From NCBI RefSeq assembly GCF_001509475.1, contig NZ_LLZG01000069.1, positions 106,107 through 170,106 of the forward strand: a stretch of 64,000 bases of DNA, in the 5' to 3' direction. Under the pieces are notes generated by a model. That model was not told the DNA's origin, did not search any database, and saw only the letters and a list, made by a program, of their open reading frames with translations. Both the position numbers and the translations under genes were made by a program. Origin of the DNA: Streptomyces regalis. GTDB lineage: Bacteria; Actinomycetota; Actinomycetes; Streptomycetales; Streptomycetaceae. Shown here piece by piece: positions 17,591 to 25,604 of this stretch; the stretch's first letter is position 1; the number at the start of each line of letters is the position of its first letter.

Positions 17591-18981
17591 TCGTACGCCT
17601 GCAGCTCGACCTTCCTGCCGTCGACTTTCGCGCCGGTCTGCCGGTCCAGGGTGTTCACGACCAGGACCACCTTGCTCGTGCCCAGAACCCGGACCTCGGG
17701 CTTGTCCACGGACACCTTCCTGTACTCGGTGCCCGGCCGGAACTCCTTGCCGAACCGGGAGACCAGGTCGTACATCGGCAGCTTCTCGCCGCCCCCCGCG
17801 GTGTCGGTCGGCGTCCAAAGACAGCCGGCACACTCGGTGCCCGTCTCCTCCTCCGGGTTCCAGTAGAAGGCGGAGGAGGCGCCGCCCTCGGCCAACGCAA
17901 TCAGTCCGGCGGCCTGGACGGCGACGCGGCGAGACTCGGACCAGCCCTTGCGGTCGTCGTTGCCGTCGGCGGGCTCGACGTAGTACTCGGCCCACCACAG
18001 CGGCAGGTCACCGGTCTGCCGCCGCACCCACTGTCCTACGTCCGTGAACTTGTCGGTGGCCGTGAACTCGTCGGGCAGCAGCTCGTCGTCCCGGGTGTAG
18101 CTGGAGCCGTCCACGACGACGAAGTCGGCGCCGGTCCTGTGCTCGTTCCAGTACGCGAAGGCGTCGACGGTGCGCTGGTCCAGGGCGCCCCAAGGGCCGG
18201 TGAGGGCCGTCGAGGCCTCCTCGGCGCGCGGGTCGACGCTGTCCATCACGAGGTAGGGCCCGCCGACCATGATCTCCGGGTTGACCTTCTTCAACGCCTT
18301 GTAGACGAGGTTGTACAGCTGGGTGTAGCCCTCGTGGTCCCAGCGGCCCTCGGCGTCGTTCCAGAAGCCCTTGAACTCGTTCCAGACGATGAAGTGCCGT
18401 ACGTCCGGATAGCGCTTGGCGACGGTCACGGCCAGCGCGGCGAAGTCCTCGAAGTGCTCGGGCTCGGGCGCCGTCTCCAGCGCGGCCTGGCTCCAGTTCG
18501 TGTTGTCGACGCCGGCCTTGCCGCCCTTCATCCAGTCGGGGGCGCAGCACAGGGTGACGACCGGGGTGCTGCCGGAGGCGCGGATGAAGTCGATGCGCCG
18601 GTCCATGTCCTCGAAGTCGTAACGCCCCTTGACCGGCTCGGGGTTGTTCGCTCCCCAGCCCATGATGTGCTGGATCTGCGGCAGTCCCCCGGCGTCCGCG
18701 AGCCGCCCCTCGACGCGCTTCACGGCTGCGGCGGCGCCCTCGTCGGCGCTGTGCTGGGTGTGGGTGAACCCCCAGCCCACCTCCGGCTTTGTGGCGTCCG
18801 GCGTGGCGGTCGGGGTGCCGTGCACCTTGTCGCCGTCGCGTGAGGTGCCGTCGGTGTTCACGCCGTTGCCCGGAAGTGTGGCGAGGAGGGTCACGATCAG
18901 GGCCAGAGCCGTCGCGCCCACGCCGAGCAGCGCGGTGAGCCGCCACCGCCGTGCCCCCGAATTCCACCCATGACGTCCCAT
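17569..18981 (-). CDS. GH39-like glycoside hydrolase, membrane anchored
   Basis: A 470-residue hydrolase of clan GH-A, most like GH39 (xylosidase/PslG group). A single N-terminal hydrophobic helix (about residues 15-37) serves as signal anchor. The (beta/alpha)8 barrel shows HIMGWGANNPEP, the acid/base Glu202 in VWNEFKG and the nucleophile Glu332 in LPLWWAEYY, and a small beta domain follows at the C-terminus. The ATG at 18981 is chosen because the longer form adds 16 residues before the signal anchor; the RBS is weak for both. It converges on the polysaccharide operon and probably trims or remodels that polymer, as PslG does for Psl (inference). Confidence 0.83.
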   Translation of the reverse strand: MGRHGWNSGARRWRLTALLGVGATALALIVTLLATLPGNGVNTDGTSRDGDKVHGTPTATPDATKPEVGWGFTHTQHSADEGAAAAVKRVEGRLADAGGLPQIQHIMGWGANNPEPVKGRYDFEDMDRRIDFIRASGSTPVVTLCCAPDWMKGGKAGVDNTNWSQAALETAPEPEHFEDFAALAVTVAKRYPDVRHFIVWNEFKGFWNDAEGRWDHEGYTQLYNLVYKALKKVNPEIMVGGPYLVMDSVDPRAEEASTALTGPWGALDQRTVDAFAYWNEHRTGADFVVVDGSSYTRDDELLPDEFTATDKFTDVGQWVRRQTGDLPLWWAEYYVEPADGNDDRKGWSESRRVAVQAAGLIALAEGGASSAFYWNPEEETGTECAGCLWTPTDTAGGGEKLPMYDLVSRFGKEFRPGTEYRKVSVDKPEVRVLGTSKVVLVVNTLDRQTGAKVDGRKVELQAYEVKWLKR

Positions 18982-19181
18982 CAAGGACAACGGTAACGGG
19001 GGTGACAGCCGCTCGGGCGGGTTTCGCAACTACACGGTCCTGCAACAGGACGGAGGGGATACCACGGAAGCTTCGGGCACGGCACGCGTCGGGCCGGGCC
19101 CTGGCCCCAGGCATGGCCCGTTGGCGGGATGGACCACGGAAAGCGGGTGCACGGGCCCGCCGCGTGACGGATCATGGCCGC

Positions 19182-20276
19182 ATGTCTGCGAACCCACACG
19201 ACGCTCTGCCGATCCGGCTCAACGTCGACGACAGCGACTCGCCGTCCGACGTCGTCGACGCGCTGTTCCTCGGCCGCTTCGCGACGGGCGAGCAGCCGTA
19301 CTCGCACGCGGCGAACATCGACCGCGTACGGTCCGGGGCGACGCTCCTGCCGCCGGGCGCCCGCGTGCTGCGCGCCGCCCGCGACGACGACCGCAGCGCG
19401 ACGCTGGCGGAGGGCGAGGGCTGGACCCTGCTGATCTCCCGCTGGAACCGGGGCGCCGACGTCACGGTGACGGCGACCAGCGAGGAGCTGGCCGCGCGCG
19501 TGCTGGGCGAGGCCACGGACGGCGCGGAGGACGAGCCCGAGCCGCAGCCGGAGAACGTGACCATGGGCTTCTGGTACGTCTCCCCCAGGCGCGGCCCGCA
19601 CCGCACCACCCGGCAGATCTCGGCGGGCACCTGGGACGAGGTTCGGGCCAACTACACCGCGCCGGTCGCGGACGCGATGGACCGCCTGATGAAGACGACG
19701 CCCGAGGACATCGCGGGCCGCTTGCTCCTGCTGCACGGCCCGCCGGGCACGGGCAAGACGTCGGCGCTGCGGACGCTGGCCCGCTCCTGGCGGGACTGGT
19801 GCCAGGTGGACTGCGTCCTGGACCCGGAGAGGCTGTTCAGCGACGTCGGCTACCTGATGGACATCGCGATCGGCGAGGAGGACTCGACGGGCAAGGGCCG
19901 CTGGCGGCTGCTGCTCCTGGAGGACTGCGACGAGCTGATCCGCGGCGAGGCGAAGCACACGGCGGGCCAGGCGCTGTCGCGCTTGCTGAACCTGACGGAC
20001 GGCCTGCTGGGCCAGGGCCGCAACGTCCTGGTCGGCGTGACGACCAACGAGGACCTGGAGCGCCTCCATCCCGCCGTCGTCCGCCCCGGCCGCTGTCTGG
20101 CCCGCATCGAGGTGGGGGCGCTCACGCGCCGGGAGGCGGTGAACTGGCTGGGCACCGACGAGGGCGTCGGCCGGGAGGGGGCCACCCTGGCGGAGCTGTA
20201 CGCGCTCAAGCGGGGCACCTCCCCGACGTCGCTGCCGGAGCCGCGGGACGAGGCGGACGCGGGGCTGTACCTGTAG
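19182..20276 (+). CDS. AAA ATPase with N-terminal DUF5925 domain
   Basis: A 364-residue cytoplasmic protein. Residues about 1-115 fit DUF5925 (DSPSDVVDALFLGRFATGEQPY). An AAA core follows with Walker A GPPGTGKTS (about 190), Walker B LLLLEDCDEL (about 245), sensor 1 VGVTTNE and a sensor-2-like arginine in VVRPGRC. The GRC replaces the usual GR(F/L)D of BCS1/FtsH-like AAA proteins. Substrate and role are unknown. The ATG at 19182 lacks a strong Shine-Dalgarno; a longer form is open upstream but reads into the hydrolase promoter. Confidence 0.85.
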   Translation: MSANPHDALPIRLNVDDSDSPSDVVDALFLGRFATGEQPYSHAANIDRVRSGATLLPPGARVLRAARDDDRSATLAEGEGWTLLISRWNRGADVTVTATSEELAARVLGEATDGAEDEPEPQPENVTMGFWYVSPRRGPHRTTRQISAGTWDEVRANYTAPVADAMDRLMKTTPEDIAGRLLLLHGPPGTGKTSALRTLARSWRDWCQVDCVLDPERLFSDVGYLMDIAIGEEDSTGKGRWRLLLLEDCDELIRGEAKHTAGQALSRLLNLTDGLLGQGRNVLVGVTTNEDLERLHPAVVRPGRCLARIEVGALTRREAVNWLGTDEGVGREGATLAELYALKRGTSPTSLPEPRDEADAGLYL

Positions 20277-20299
20277 CCCTCCGGTGCTTTCATGGTCGT

Positions 20300-21070
20300 A
20301 TGACCCTGTTCGTCGGGACATCGGGGTGGCAGTACAAGGACTGGCGGGGTGCCTTCTACCCCGCCGATGTGCCCATGCGGCTGTGGCTGGAGGAGTACAC
20401 GGAGCACTTCGCCACGGTGGAGATCAACAACGCGTTCTACCGGTTGCCGACACGGGAGAACTTCGAGGCCTGGCGCGACCGGGTACCGCGGGATTTCGTG
20501 GTCGCGGTGAAGGCGAGCCGCTACCTCACCCACATCAAGCGCCTCAAGGATCCCGAGGAGCCGGTCCACCGTCTGATGTCCCACGCGGCGGGCCTGGGCG
20601 ACCGCCTGGGGCCGGTCCTCCTCCAACTGCCGCCGACCCTGCGCGCCGACCCCGACCTCCTGGATGCCTGCCTGGCCTGCTTCCCGTCCGGAACGCGGAT
20701 CGCGGTCGAGCCCCGCCACGAGTCCTGGTGGGCATCCGAGACCCGCAAGGTTCTGGAGTCCCGGGGTGCCGCCCTGTGCTGGGCCGACGTCCAGGCCCGC
20801 CCGGTGACCCCCCTGTGGCGCACCACGGACTGGGGCTACGTCCGCTTCCACGAGGGCCGCGCCCACCCCTGGCCCCGCTACGGCCGACGCTCCCTGGAGA
20901 CCTGGGTCGACCGCATCGCGACGACCTGGTCCGACGCCGAGGACATGTACGCGTTCTTCAACAACGACCCGGGCGGGGCGGCGGTGGAGGACGCGGTGGT
21001 CTTCGGGCGGGCGGCGACGCGAGCGGGCCTCACGGTCACCCGCACGCCGGAGATCACTGCACGCCGCTGA
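20300..21070 (+). CDS. DUF72 family TIM-barrel protein
   Basis: A 256-residue DUF72 protein of unknown enzymatic function. It has the family signature GTSGWQYKDWRG at the N-terminus, then EINNAFYRLP, FVVAVKASRYLTH, LGPVLLQLPP, AVEPRHESW and YAFFNNDPGG at the C-terminus, a complete barrel. It is 23 bases downstream of the AAA gene. Its stop codon directly abuts the stop codon of the opposing GntR gene with no spacer. Confidence 0.9.
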   Translation: MTLFVGTSGWQYKDWRGAFYPADVPMRLWLEEYTEHFATVEINNAFYRLPTRENFEAWRDRVPRDFVVAVKASRYLTHIKRLKDPEEPVHRLMSHAAGLGDRLGPVLLQLPPTLRADPDLLDACLACFPSGTRIAVEPRHESWWASETRKVLESRGAALCWADVQARPVTPLWRTTDWGYVRFHEGRAHPWPRYGRRSLETWVDRIATTWSDAEDMYAFFNNDPGGAAVEDAVVFGRAATRAGLTVTRTPEITARR

Positions 21071-21439
21071 CTACTCCCCGTAGGCCGCCCGCAGGGCATC
21101 CCGCACGGCCGCCGCCGCATCCGCCTCCGTCAGGCCGAGCCTGCGGGCCTTCTCCGCATACGCCTGCGCAGCCGACGCCAGCTCACGCTCCGCGGCCGAG
21201 CCCGCCGCGGCCACGAACGTGCCGTTGCGGCCCCGCGTCTCGATCACCCCGTCGCTCTCCAGCGCCCGGTACGCCTTGGCGACCGTGTTGGCCGCCAGCC
21301 CCAGCGACTGCGCCAGCCCTCGCACGGTCGGCAGCCGGTACCCGACCGGCAGCAGGCCCGATCGCGCCTGCTCGGAGATCTGCGCCCGCACCTGCTCGTA
21401 CGGCGCGGCACTGTCGTCGATGTGGATCTTCAAGGTCAC
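21071..21439 (-). CDS. GntR-family regulator, YtrA-like short type
   Basis: A 122-residue regulator made mostly of a winged helix-turn-helix (about residues 10-75: PYEQVRAQI, LPTVRGLAQSLGLAANTVAKAYRAL, GRNGTFV) plus a short C-terminal helical tail, the YtrA subfamily layout. These usually repress transporter operons next to them; no ABC transporter is adjacent, so its target is unclear. GTG 21439 gives the usual family start (VTLKIHIDD); an upstream in-frame ATG adds 13 residues. Confidence 0.87.
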   Translation of the reverse strand: MTLKIHIDDSAAPYEQVRAQISEQARSGLLPVGYRLPTVRGLAQSLGLAANTVAKAYRALESDGVIETRGRNGTFVAAAGSAAERELASAAQAYAEKARRLGLTEADAAAAVRDALRAAYGE

Positions 21440-21510
21440 GCAGCGATTGTCCCGTACCTGCCGGAAAATAAGAGGCACCCCGGCGGATCTCCCCCGTAGC
21501 GTGCGCCGTG

Positions 21511-22440
21511 ATGACTATTACCGTGCGCCCCCTCCGTCCCGAAGTCCGAGCCGACGTCGAGGGCTTCTCTCACGTCCGGCACCTCGCCCTGCCCTTCTTC
21601 GTGGTGACCCCGGACTCCATCGCCTACGACGTCGCCCACATCCACCCCGACGCCCAGTACCGGCCGCTGGTCGCGGAGGAGGACGGCGAGGTGATCGGCA
21701 CGGCGCAGGTCGGGCTCGTCCACGACAGCCCGGATCCCGGCCAGGGCTATGTCAACGTGTACGTGCACCCGGAGCGCACCCGCCGCGGTGCGGGCACCCT
21801 GCTGGTCCGCACCGCCGAGGAGTACCTGGCCGAACGAGGAGCGACCAGGCTGTTCGCCTGGATCCTCGACGCACCGGGCAACCGCGCCTTCGCCGAACGG
21901 CACGGCTACCGCGAGGGCCGCTCCGCGCACTTCCTCCGCCTGGACCTGGCACACGGCACGCTGCCCCCGCTCCAGACGCCGCCCCCGGGCGTCGAGCTGC
22001 GCACGGCGGCCGACTTCGCGGACGATCCACGCCCACTGTTCGAGCTGGACGCGGAGACGGCGTCGGACGAACCCAGCGACGTCGCCTACGAGTTCACGGA
22101 CTACGAGGCCTGGCTGGAGGAGACCTGGAACCACCCCCTCCTCAACCACGAGCTGACCTCCGTCGCCGTCGTCGACGGCCGCCCCGCCGCCTTCAGCGCG
22201 GCCCGCACGGACGGCGGCACCCGGTACGGCACCGTCATGACCGGCACCGCCCGCGCCTTCCGCGGCCGGGGCCTGGCCAAACTCGCCAAGAACGACGCCC
22301 TGCACCGCGCCCGCGCCGCCGGCCTCACGGAGGCGTTCACCGGCAACGACACCGGCAACGGCCCGATGCTCGCGATCAACAAGTGGTTCGGTTACGAGAT
22401 CTGCGCGACGGAGGTGCGCTATGTCCGCGAACTCGGCTGA
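21511..22440 (+). CDS. Tandem GNAT-domain N-acetyltransferase
   Basis: A 309-residue protein with two GNAT folds. In the N-terminal one (about 1-150) the acetyl-CoA loop is in VHPERTRRGAGTLLV. In the C-terminal one (about 155-309) the corresponding segment is TARAFRGRGLAKLAK. Such double-GNAT proteins are common in Streptomyces; the substrate is unknown. The next gene (DUF402) starts 20 bases inside this one, so the two are translationally coupled. Confidence 0.87.
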   Translation: MTITVRPLRPEVRADVEGFSHVRHLALPFFVVTPDSIAYDVAHIHPDAQYRPLVAEEDGEVIGTAQVGLVHDSPDPGQGYVNVYVHPERTRRGAGTLLVRTAEEYLAERGATRLFAWILDAPGNRAFAERHGYREGRSAHFLRLDLAHGTLPPLQTPPPGVELRTAADFADDPRPLFELDAETASDEPSDVAYEFTDYEAWLEETWNHPLLNHELTSVAVVDGRPAAFSAARTDGGTRYGTVMTGTARAFRGRGLAKLAKNDALHRARAAGLTEAFTGNDTGNGPMLAINKWFGYEICATEVRYVRELG

Positions 22441-22921
22441 CCAGGGACGTCTACTGGACGTGGTCCTGGTCAAGGGCGGCCGGACGAAGATCCGTTACGA
22501 GGCGGAACTGCTCTCCGACGACGGCACCCGCATCGCCGTCCGCGCCCCCTGGTCCGGCGCCGGGGTCCGCGACTTCGGCTTCGTCCGCTTCGAGCCGGGC
22601 GACGTCTTCACCGAGCACTACTGGCGCGACCGCTGGTACGCCGTCAAGGAGGTCCGCGACGCCACGGGCGCCCTCAAGGGCTGGTACTGCGACATCACCC
22701 GCCCGGCCACGCTGTCCGGCGCGGAGCTGGTCGTCGAGGACCTCGACCTGGACCTGTGGTGCTCGGCCGACGGCTCGGACGTACGCCGCCTGGACGAGGA
22801 CGAGTTCGCCGAGAGCGGCCTCGGGCAGACGGATCCGCAGGCCGCCGCGGCCGCCGTATCGGCGCTGGACGCACTGGAGGCGCTGGCGCGCGGGGTCGGC
22901 CTCAGAGGGCTGCTGGAGTAG
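22421..22921 (+). CDS. DUF402 domain protein
   Basis: A 166-residue DUF402 protein. FEPGDVFTEHYWRDRWY and GWYCDITRP with LDLDLW are typical of the family, which includes FomD and nucleoside di/triphosphatases that use a metal at the YCDI/LD sites. Those residues are present, so phosphatase activity on a nucleotide or nucleotidyl substrate is plausible. Overlap with the upstream GNAT gene suggests a small operon. The physiological substrate is not known. Confidence 0.85.
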   Translation: MSANSADQGRLLDVVLVKGGRTKIRYEAELLSDDGTRIAVRAPWSGAGVRDFGFVRFEPGDVFTEHYWRDRWYAVKEVRDATGALKGWYCDITRPATLSGAELVVEDLDLDLWCSADGSDVRRLDEDEFAESGLGQTDPQAAAAAVSALDALEALARGVGLRGLLE

Positions 22922-22932
22922 CCCCGCCCTGG

Positions 22933-23559
22933 TCAGGCCACCCCCGCCACGACCGCATACCGCTCGTCGTCCACCTCCTTCCCCCACAGCCGCGCGTCAC
23001 CGGACAGTCGCTCCACGCGCACGTCCCGGGCGAGCGGTGCAAGGAGAGCGGTGAGCCGGTCCGCCGGTATACCGACCGTCGGCACGGTCGACCCCCACAC
23101 GCCCTCGACCAGCACGAATCGTCCTCCCGGGCGCAGCAGCCCGCGCCAGTGCCGTAGGACACGGCCCGGGTCGGGCAGCGCCCACAGGACATGCCGTACG
23201 AGCACCACGTCGAACCGCTCCTCCCCCACCGGCGGCGCCGCCGCGTCGCCGACGAGGAACGCCGCGTCCCGCCCGGCGAGCTTGGCGCGGGCGAGGCCGA
23301 CCATCGCCGGCGACCGGTCCACCCCCGTGACCCGGTGACCCTGTTCGGCCGCGAGGAGCGACAGGCTGCCGGTGCCGCAGCCGAGGTCGAGCACGTCGCA
23401 GGGGCGCTCGGGCAGCCAGGACCGCAACCGGGAGGCCCAGGCCTGGCGCACCTCGGGGTCGCGCAGGCCGTGGTCGGGCTCGTCGTCGAAGGAGCCGGCC
23501 TCCGCGTCCCAGTCCACATCCATACCCGCCCCTGTGATGGCGTGTTCACCGTTCGTCAT
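22933..23559 (-). CDS. Class I SAM-dependent methyltransferase
   Basis: A 208-residue Rossmann methyltransferase of the Methyltransf_11/25 type. Motif I is VLDLGCGTGSL (about residue 55), followed by GVDRSPAM (acidic ribose contact), FLVGDAAAPP and the post-II VLVRHVLWALPDP. The substrate cannot be told. ATG 23559 lacks a Shine-Dalgarno; an internal ATG at 23523 has GGGGCGGG upstream and could be the real start. It converges on the DUF402 gene with 11 bases between stops. Confidence 0.87.
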   Translation of the reverse strand: MTNGEHAITGAGMDVDWDAEAGSFDDEPDHGLRDPEVRQAWASRLRSWLPERPCDVLDLGCGTGSLSLLAAEQGHRVTGVDRSPAMVGLARAKLAGRDAAFLVGDAAAPPVGEERFDVVLVRHVLWALPDPGRVLRHWRGLLRPGGRFVLVEGVWGSTVPTVGIPADRLTALLAPLARDVRVERLSGDARLWGKEVDDERYAVVAGVA

Positions 23560-23697
23560 GAGCCAAGAGTGACACCCGCCACTGACAGTCGAATCGTGAC
23601 AGCCACCACTGACAGGACCAGCGGCGATGAGGAACTCTCGCCAAAAGGGTCTACCTCCGTGACACCGCGGAACTCGGTGGCCCTGAAGGAGGCAGCC

Positions 23698-23835
23698 ATG
23701 CGCCGTGTGACCGTGCAGAAGCCCCTGAAGAGGAAGACGGACGCCCGCCGGCTCCGGGAGGAGGCGGACGAGTCCGCCTCGGGACGACCGGAGGTCCGCA
23801 AGGACATCGCGCGAACATGGTGGCCGGAGGGCTGA
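23698..23835 (+). CDS. 45-residue basic conserved-looking small protein
   Basis: A short ORF with a strong Shine-Dalgarno (GAAGGAGG, 5 bases before the ATG). The product is highly charged (KKPLKRKTDARR-like basic N-half, then REEADESASGRPEVRKD) and ends in WWPEG. No known family is recognised. Codon third positions are GC-rich as in the neighbours. The RBS quality is the main reason to call it real; a longer in-frame GTG at 23659 is less likely. Confidence 0.55.
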   Translation: MRRVTVQKPLKRKTDARRLREEADESASGRPEVRKDIARTWWPEG

Positions 23836-23862
23836 GACGCCCTGCCGGCCGCATGAAACAAC

Positions 23863-24312
23863 TCAGCCGAGCCGCTTGCGGTAGTGGATGCGGTCGTACG
23901 GGCCCTCCACACGACGCTCGACGACCTCGTAGCCGTACCTCGGGTAGATCTTCTGGTTCTCCCACATCAGCGCGTTCGTGCAGAGCCTGACCTCGGGCAG
24001 ACCGAGCGCACGCGCGCGTGCGTCCACGAAGTGCAGCAGCCGTCGCCCCACGCCCCTGCCGTGCGCGTCGGGGTGGACGGCGATGCTGTCGAGGAACAGA
24101 TGGTCCTCGTGCACCTCGAGCACGACGAGCCCGATCACGGGCTCGCCCGTCACGAACACCTTCCCCTCGGCCACGTTCGCCGCGTGGTCCGCCTCCATGG
24201 GCACGGGCGCCCGTCCGATGCGCTCGATGTAGTGCCGGTAGGCGGCATCGGTCACGGCCTTCACTGCGCGTACGTCGGCGGCGACCGCCGGCCTGATGTC
24301 GTCGTCCGTCAT
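23863..24312 (-). CDS. GNAT family N-acetyltransferase
   Basis: A 149-residue single-domain GNAT. The order DDIRPAVAADV, VIGLVVLEVHEDHLFLDSIAVHPDAHGRGVGRRLL gives the strand-4/acetyl-CoA loop pattern (HGRGVG). The end, YEVVERRVEGPYDR, is common in its Streptomyces relatives. The ATG at 24312 is preferred over an upstream in-frame start that adds 12 residues. Substrate unknown. Confidence 0.88.
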   Translation of the reverse strand: MTDDDIRPAVAADVRAVKAVTDAAYRHYIERIGRAPVPMEADHAANVAEGKVFVTGEPVIGLVVLEVHEDHLFLDSIAVHPDAHGRGVGRRLLHFVDARARALGLPEVRLCTNALMWENQKIYPRYGYEVVERRVEGPYDRIHYRKRLG

Positions 24313-24479
24313 ACCGCGACGGTACCTACCTGATCGCAGTCCGAACACTCCCTTAAGGCGACCCTAAAGATCGCCATCACCCGCCTCCAGCAGGCGATTT
24401 CGCGGTTTCCTCGGGCTAGTTTCTGATCGCCCCCACGGGATTCACCCCACGCATCAGGACCCCCTTGAGGAGATCTTTC

Positions 24480-25484
24480 ATGCCCGCACGCCGCAAGGCC
24501 GCCGCTGTCGCCACCCTCGGCCTGACCCCGCTCGCCCTGACCGCCCTCGCCACCGCCCCGGCCGCGGCGCACGGTTCGATGGGCGACCCGGTCAGCCGGG
24601 TCTCGCAGTGTTACGCGGAAGGCCCCGAGAGCCCGAAGTCCGCCGCCTGCAAGGCAGCGGTCGCGGCCGGCGGCACCCAGGCCCTCTACGACTGGAACGG
24701 CATACGCATCGGCGACGCGGCCGGCCGGCACCAGGAGCTGATCCCGGACGGCAAGCTGTGCAGCGCGAACAGCGACGAGTTCAAGGGCCTCGACCTGGCC
24801 CGCGCCGACTGGCCGGCGACGAGCGTGAGCAGCGGGTCGTACACCTTCAAGTACCGCGTGACCGCCCCGCACAAGGGCACCTTCAAGGTCTACCTCACCA
24901 AGGCCGGTTACGACCCGGCGAAGCCGCTGGCCTGGGACGACCTGGACCTGGCGAACCCGGTGGCGACGGCCACCGACCCGGCGGCCTCGGGCGGCTTCTA
25001 CACCTTCTCCGGCACCCTGCCCCAGCGCTCCGGCAAGCAGTTGCTGTACGCCGTCTGGCAGCGCTCGGACAGCCCGGAGGCCTTCTACTCCTGCTCGGAC
25101 GTCACGTTCGGGGGCGGTAGCGGTGGCGGCAGCTCGGACGGCGGCGGCAACAGCGGCGAGGCCGCCCCGGCGCCGAGCGCCTCCGCGCCCTCCGAGGAGC
25201 AGATCGAGGACGGTGCCGACAACTCGACGATCGAGCATCACGGCCACGGGGACCAGGACGCCAGTACGTCGGCGGAGCCGGTCGCCGCGGCCGACGAGGC
25301 GCAGTCCACCCCGGCCAACCGGCCGAAGGCGGCCGGCGCCACCGAGAACCTCGCCGAGACCGGCGGGGACAGCAGCACGGCGTATCTGGCGATGGGCGGT
25401 GCGGCGACCCTGGCGCTGGGGTCGGCGGTCCTGTTCGCGTCGGTGCGCAGGCGAGCGGCCGGCGCCGGTCGCCACGGCCGCTGA
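24480..25484 (+). CDS. Cell-wall-anchored AA10 lytic polysaccharide monooxygenase
   Basis: A 334-residue secreted copper enzyme that oxidatively cleaves chitin or related glycans. The signal peptide ends at APAAA, leaving His as the first mature residue (HGSMGDP), one half of the copper histidine brace. The second His is in TAPHKGTFKVYLT, the usual AA10 position. The catalytic domain ends near SCSDVTFGG. A Gly/Ser- then Ala/Pro/Glu-rich stalk of some 100 residues follows, then LAETG, a hydrophobic helix and RRR, the pattern for class E sortase anchoring. So it is held on the wall rather than released. GAGGAG lies 7 bases before the ATG. A strong terminator follows. Confidence 0.9.
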   Translation: MPARRKAAAVATLGLTPLALTALATAPAAAHGSMGDPVSRVSQCYAEGPESPKSAACKAAVAAGGTQALYDWNGIRIGDAAGRHQELIPDGKLCSANSDEFKGLDLARADWPATSVSSGSYTFKYRVTAPHKGTFKVYLTKAGYDPAKPLAWDDLDLANPVATATDPAASGGFYTFSGTLPQRSGKQLLYAVWQRSDSPEAFYSCSDVTFGGGSGGGSSDGGGNSGEAAPAPSASAPSEEQIEDGADNSTIEHHGHGDQDASTSAEPVAAADEAQSTPANRPKAAGATENLAETGGDSSTAYLAMGGAATLALGSAVLFASVRRRAAGAGRHGR

Positions 25485-25510
25485 GCCAGGGCTCCGCGGC
25501 CGCCGGCATT

Positions 25511-25549
25511 CCGGGGCCTGACCGGCGGCTCAGGCCGGTCAGGCCCCGG
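25511..25549. terminator. Strong hairpin between LPMO and lipase genes
   Basis: A perfect 15-bp stem (arm CCGGGGCCTGACCGG, 25511-25525, with 25535-25549) and a 9-base loop, 26 bases after the LPMO stop. It can also end the convergent lipase transcript. Confidence 0.85.
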
Positions 25550-25571
25550 AGGCGTGTTCCGCACTCATGCA

Positions 25572-25603
25572 CTCACGTGCTCACGTGCTCACGTGCTCAC
25601 GTG
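25572..25603. repeat. Four tandem CTCACGTG octamers abutting the lipase stop
   Basis: CTCACGTG is repeated four times without interruption, with degenerate copies on both sides, ending one base before the lipase stop codon (25605-25607). Each unit holds the palindrome CACGTG. It may be replication slippage in a 3' untranslated region or a protein-binding array; nothing else in the sequence decides this. Confidence 0.8.
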
Positions 25604-25604
25604 C

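Noticed and set aside
25572..25603. CRISPR-like array
   Set aside because: The units are contiguous 8-mers without spacers; no cas genes are in the window.
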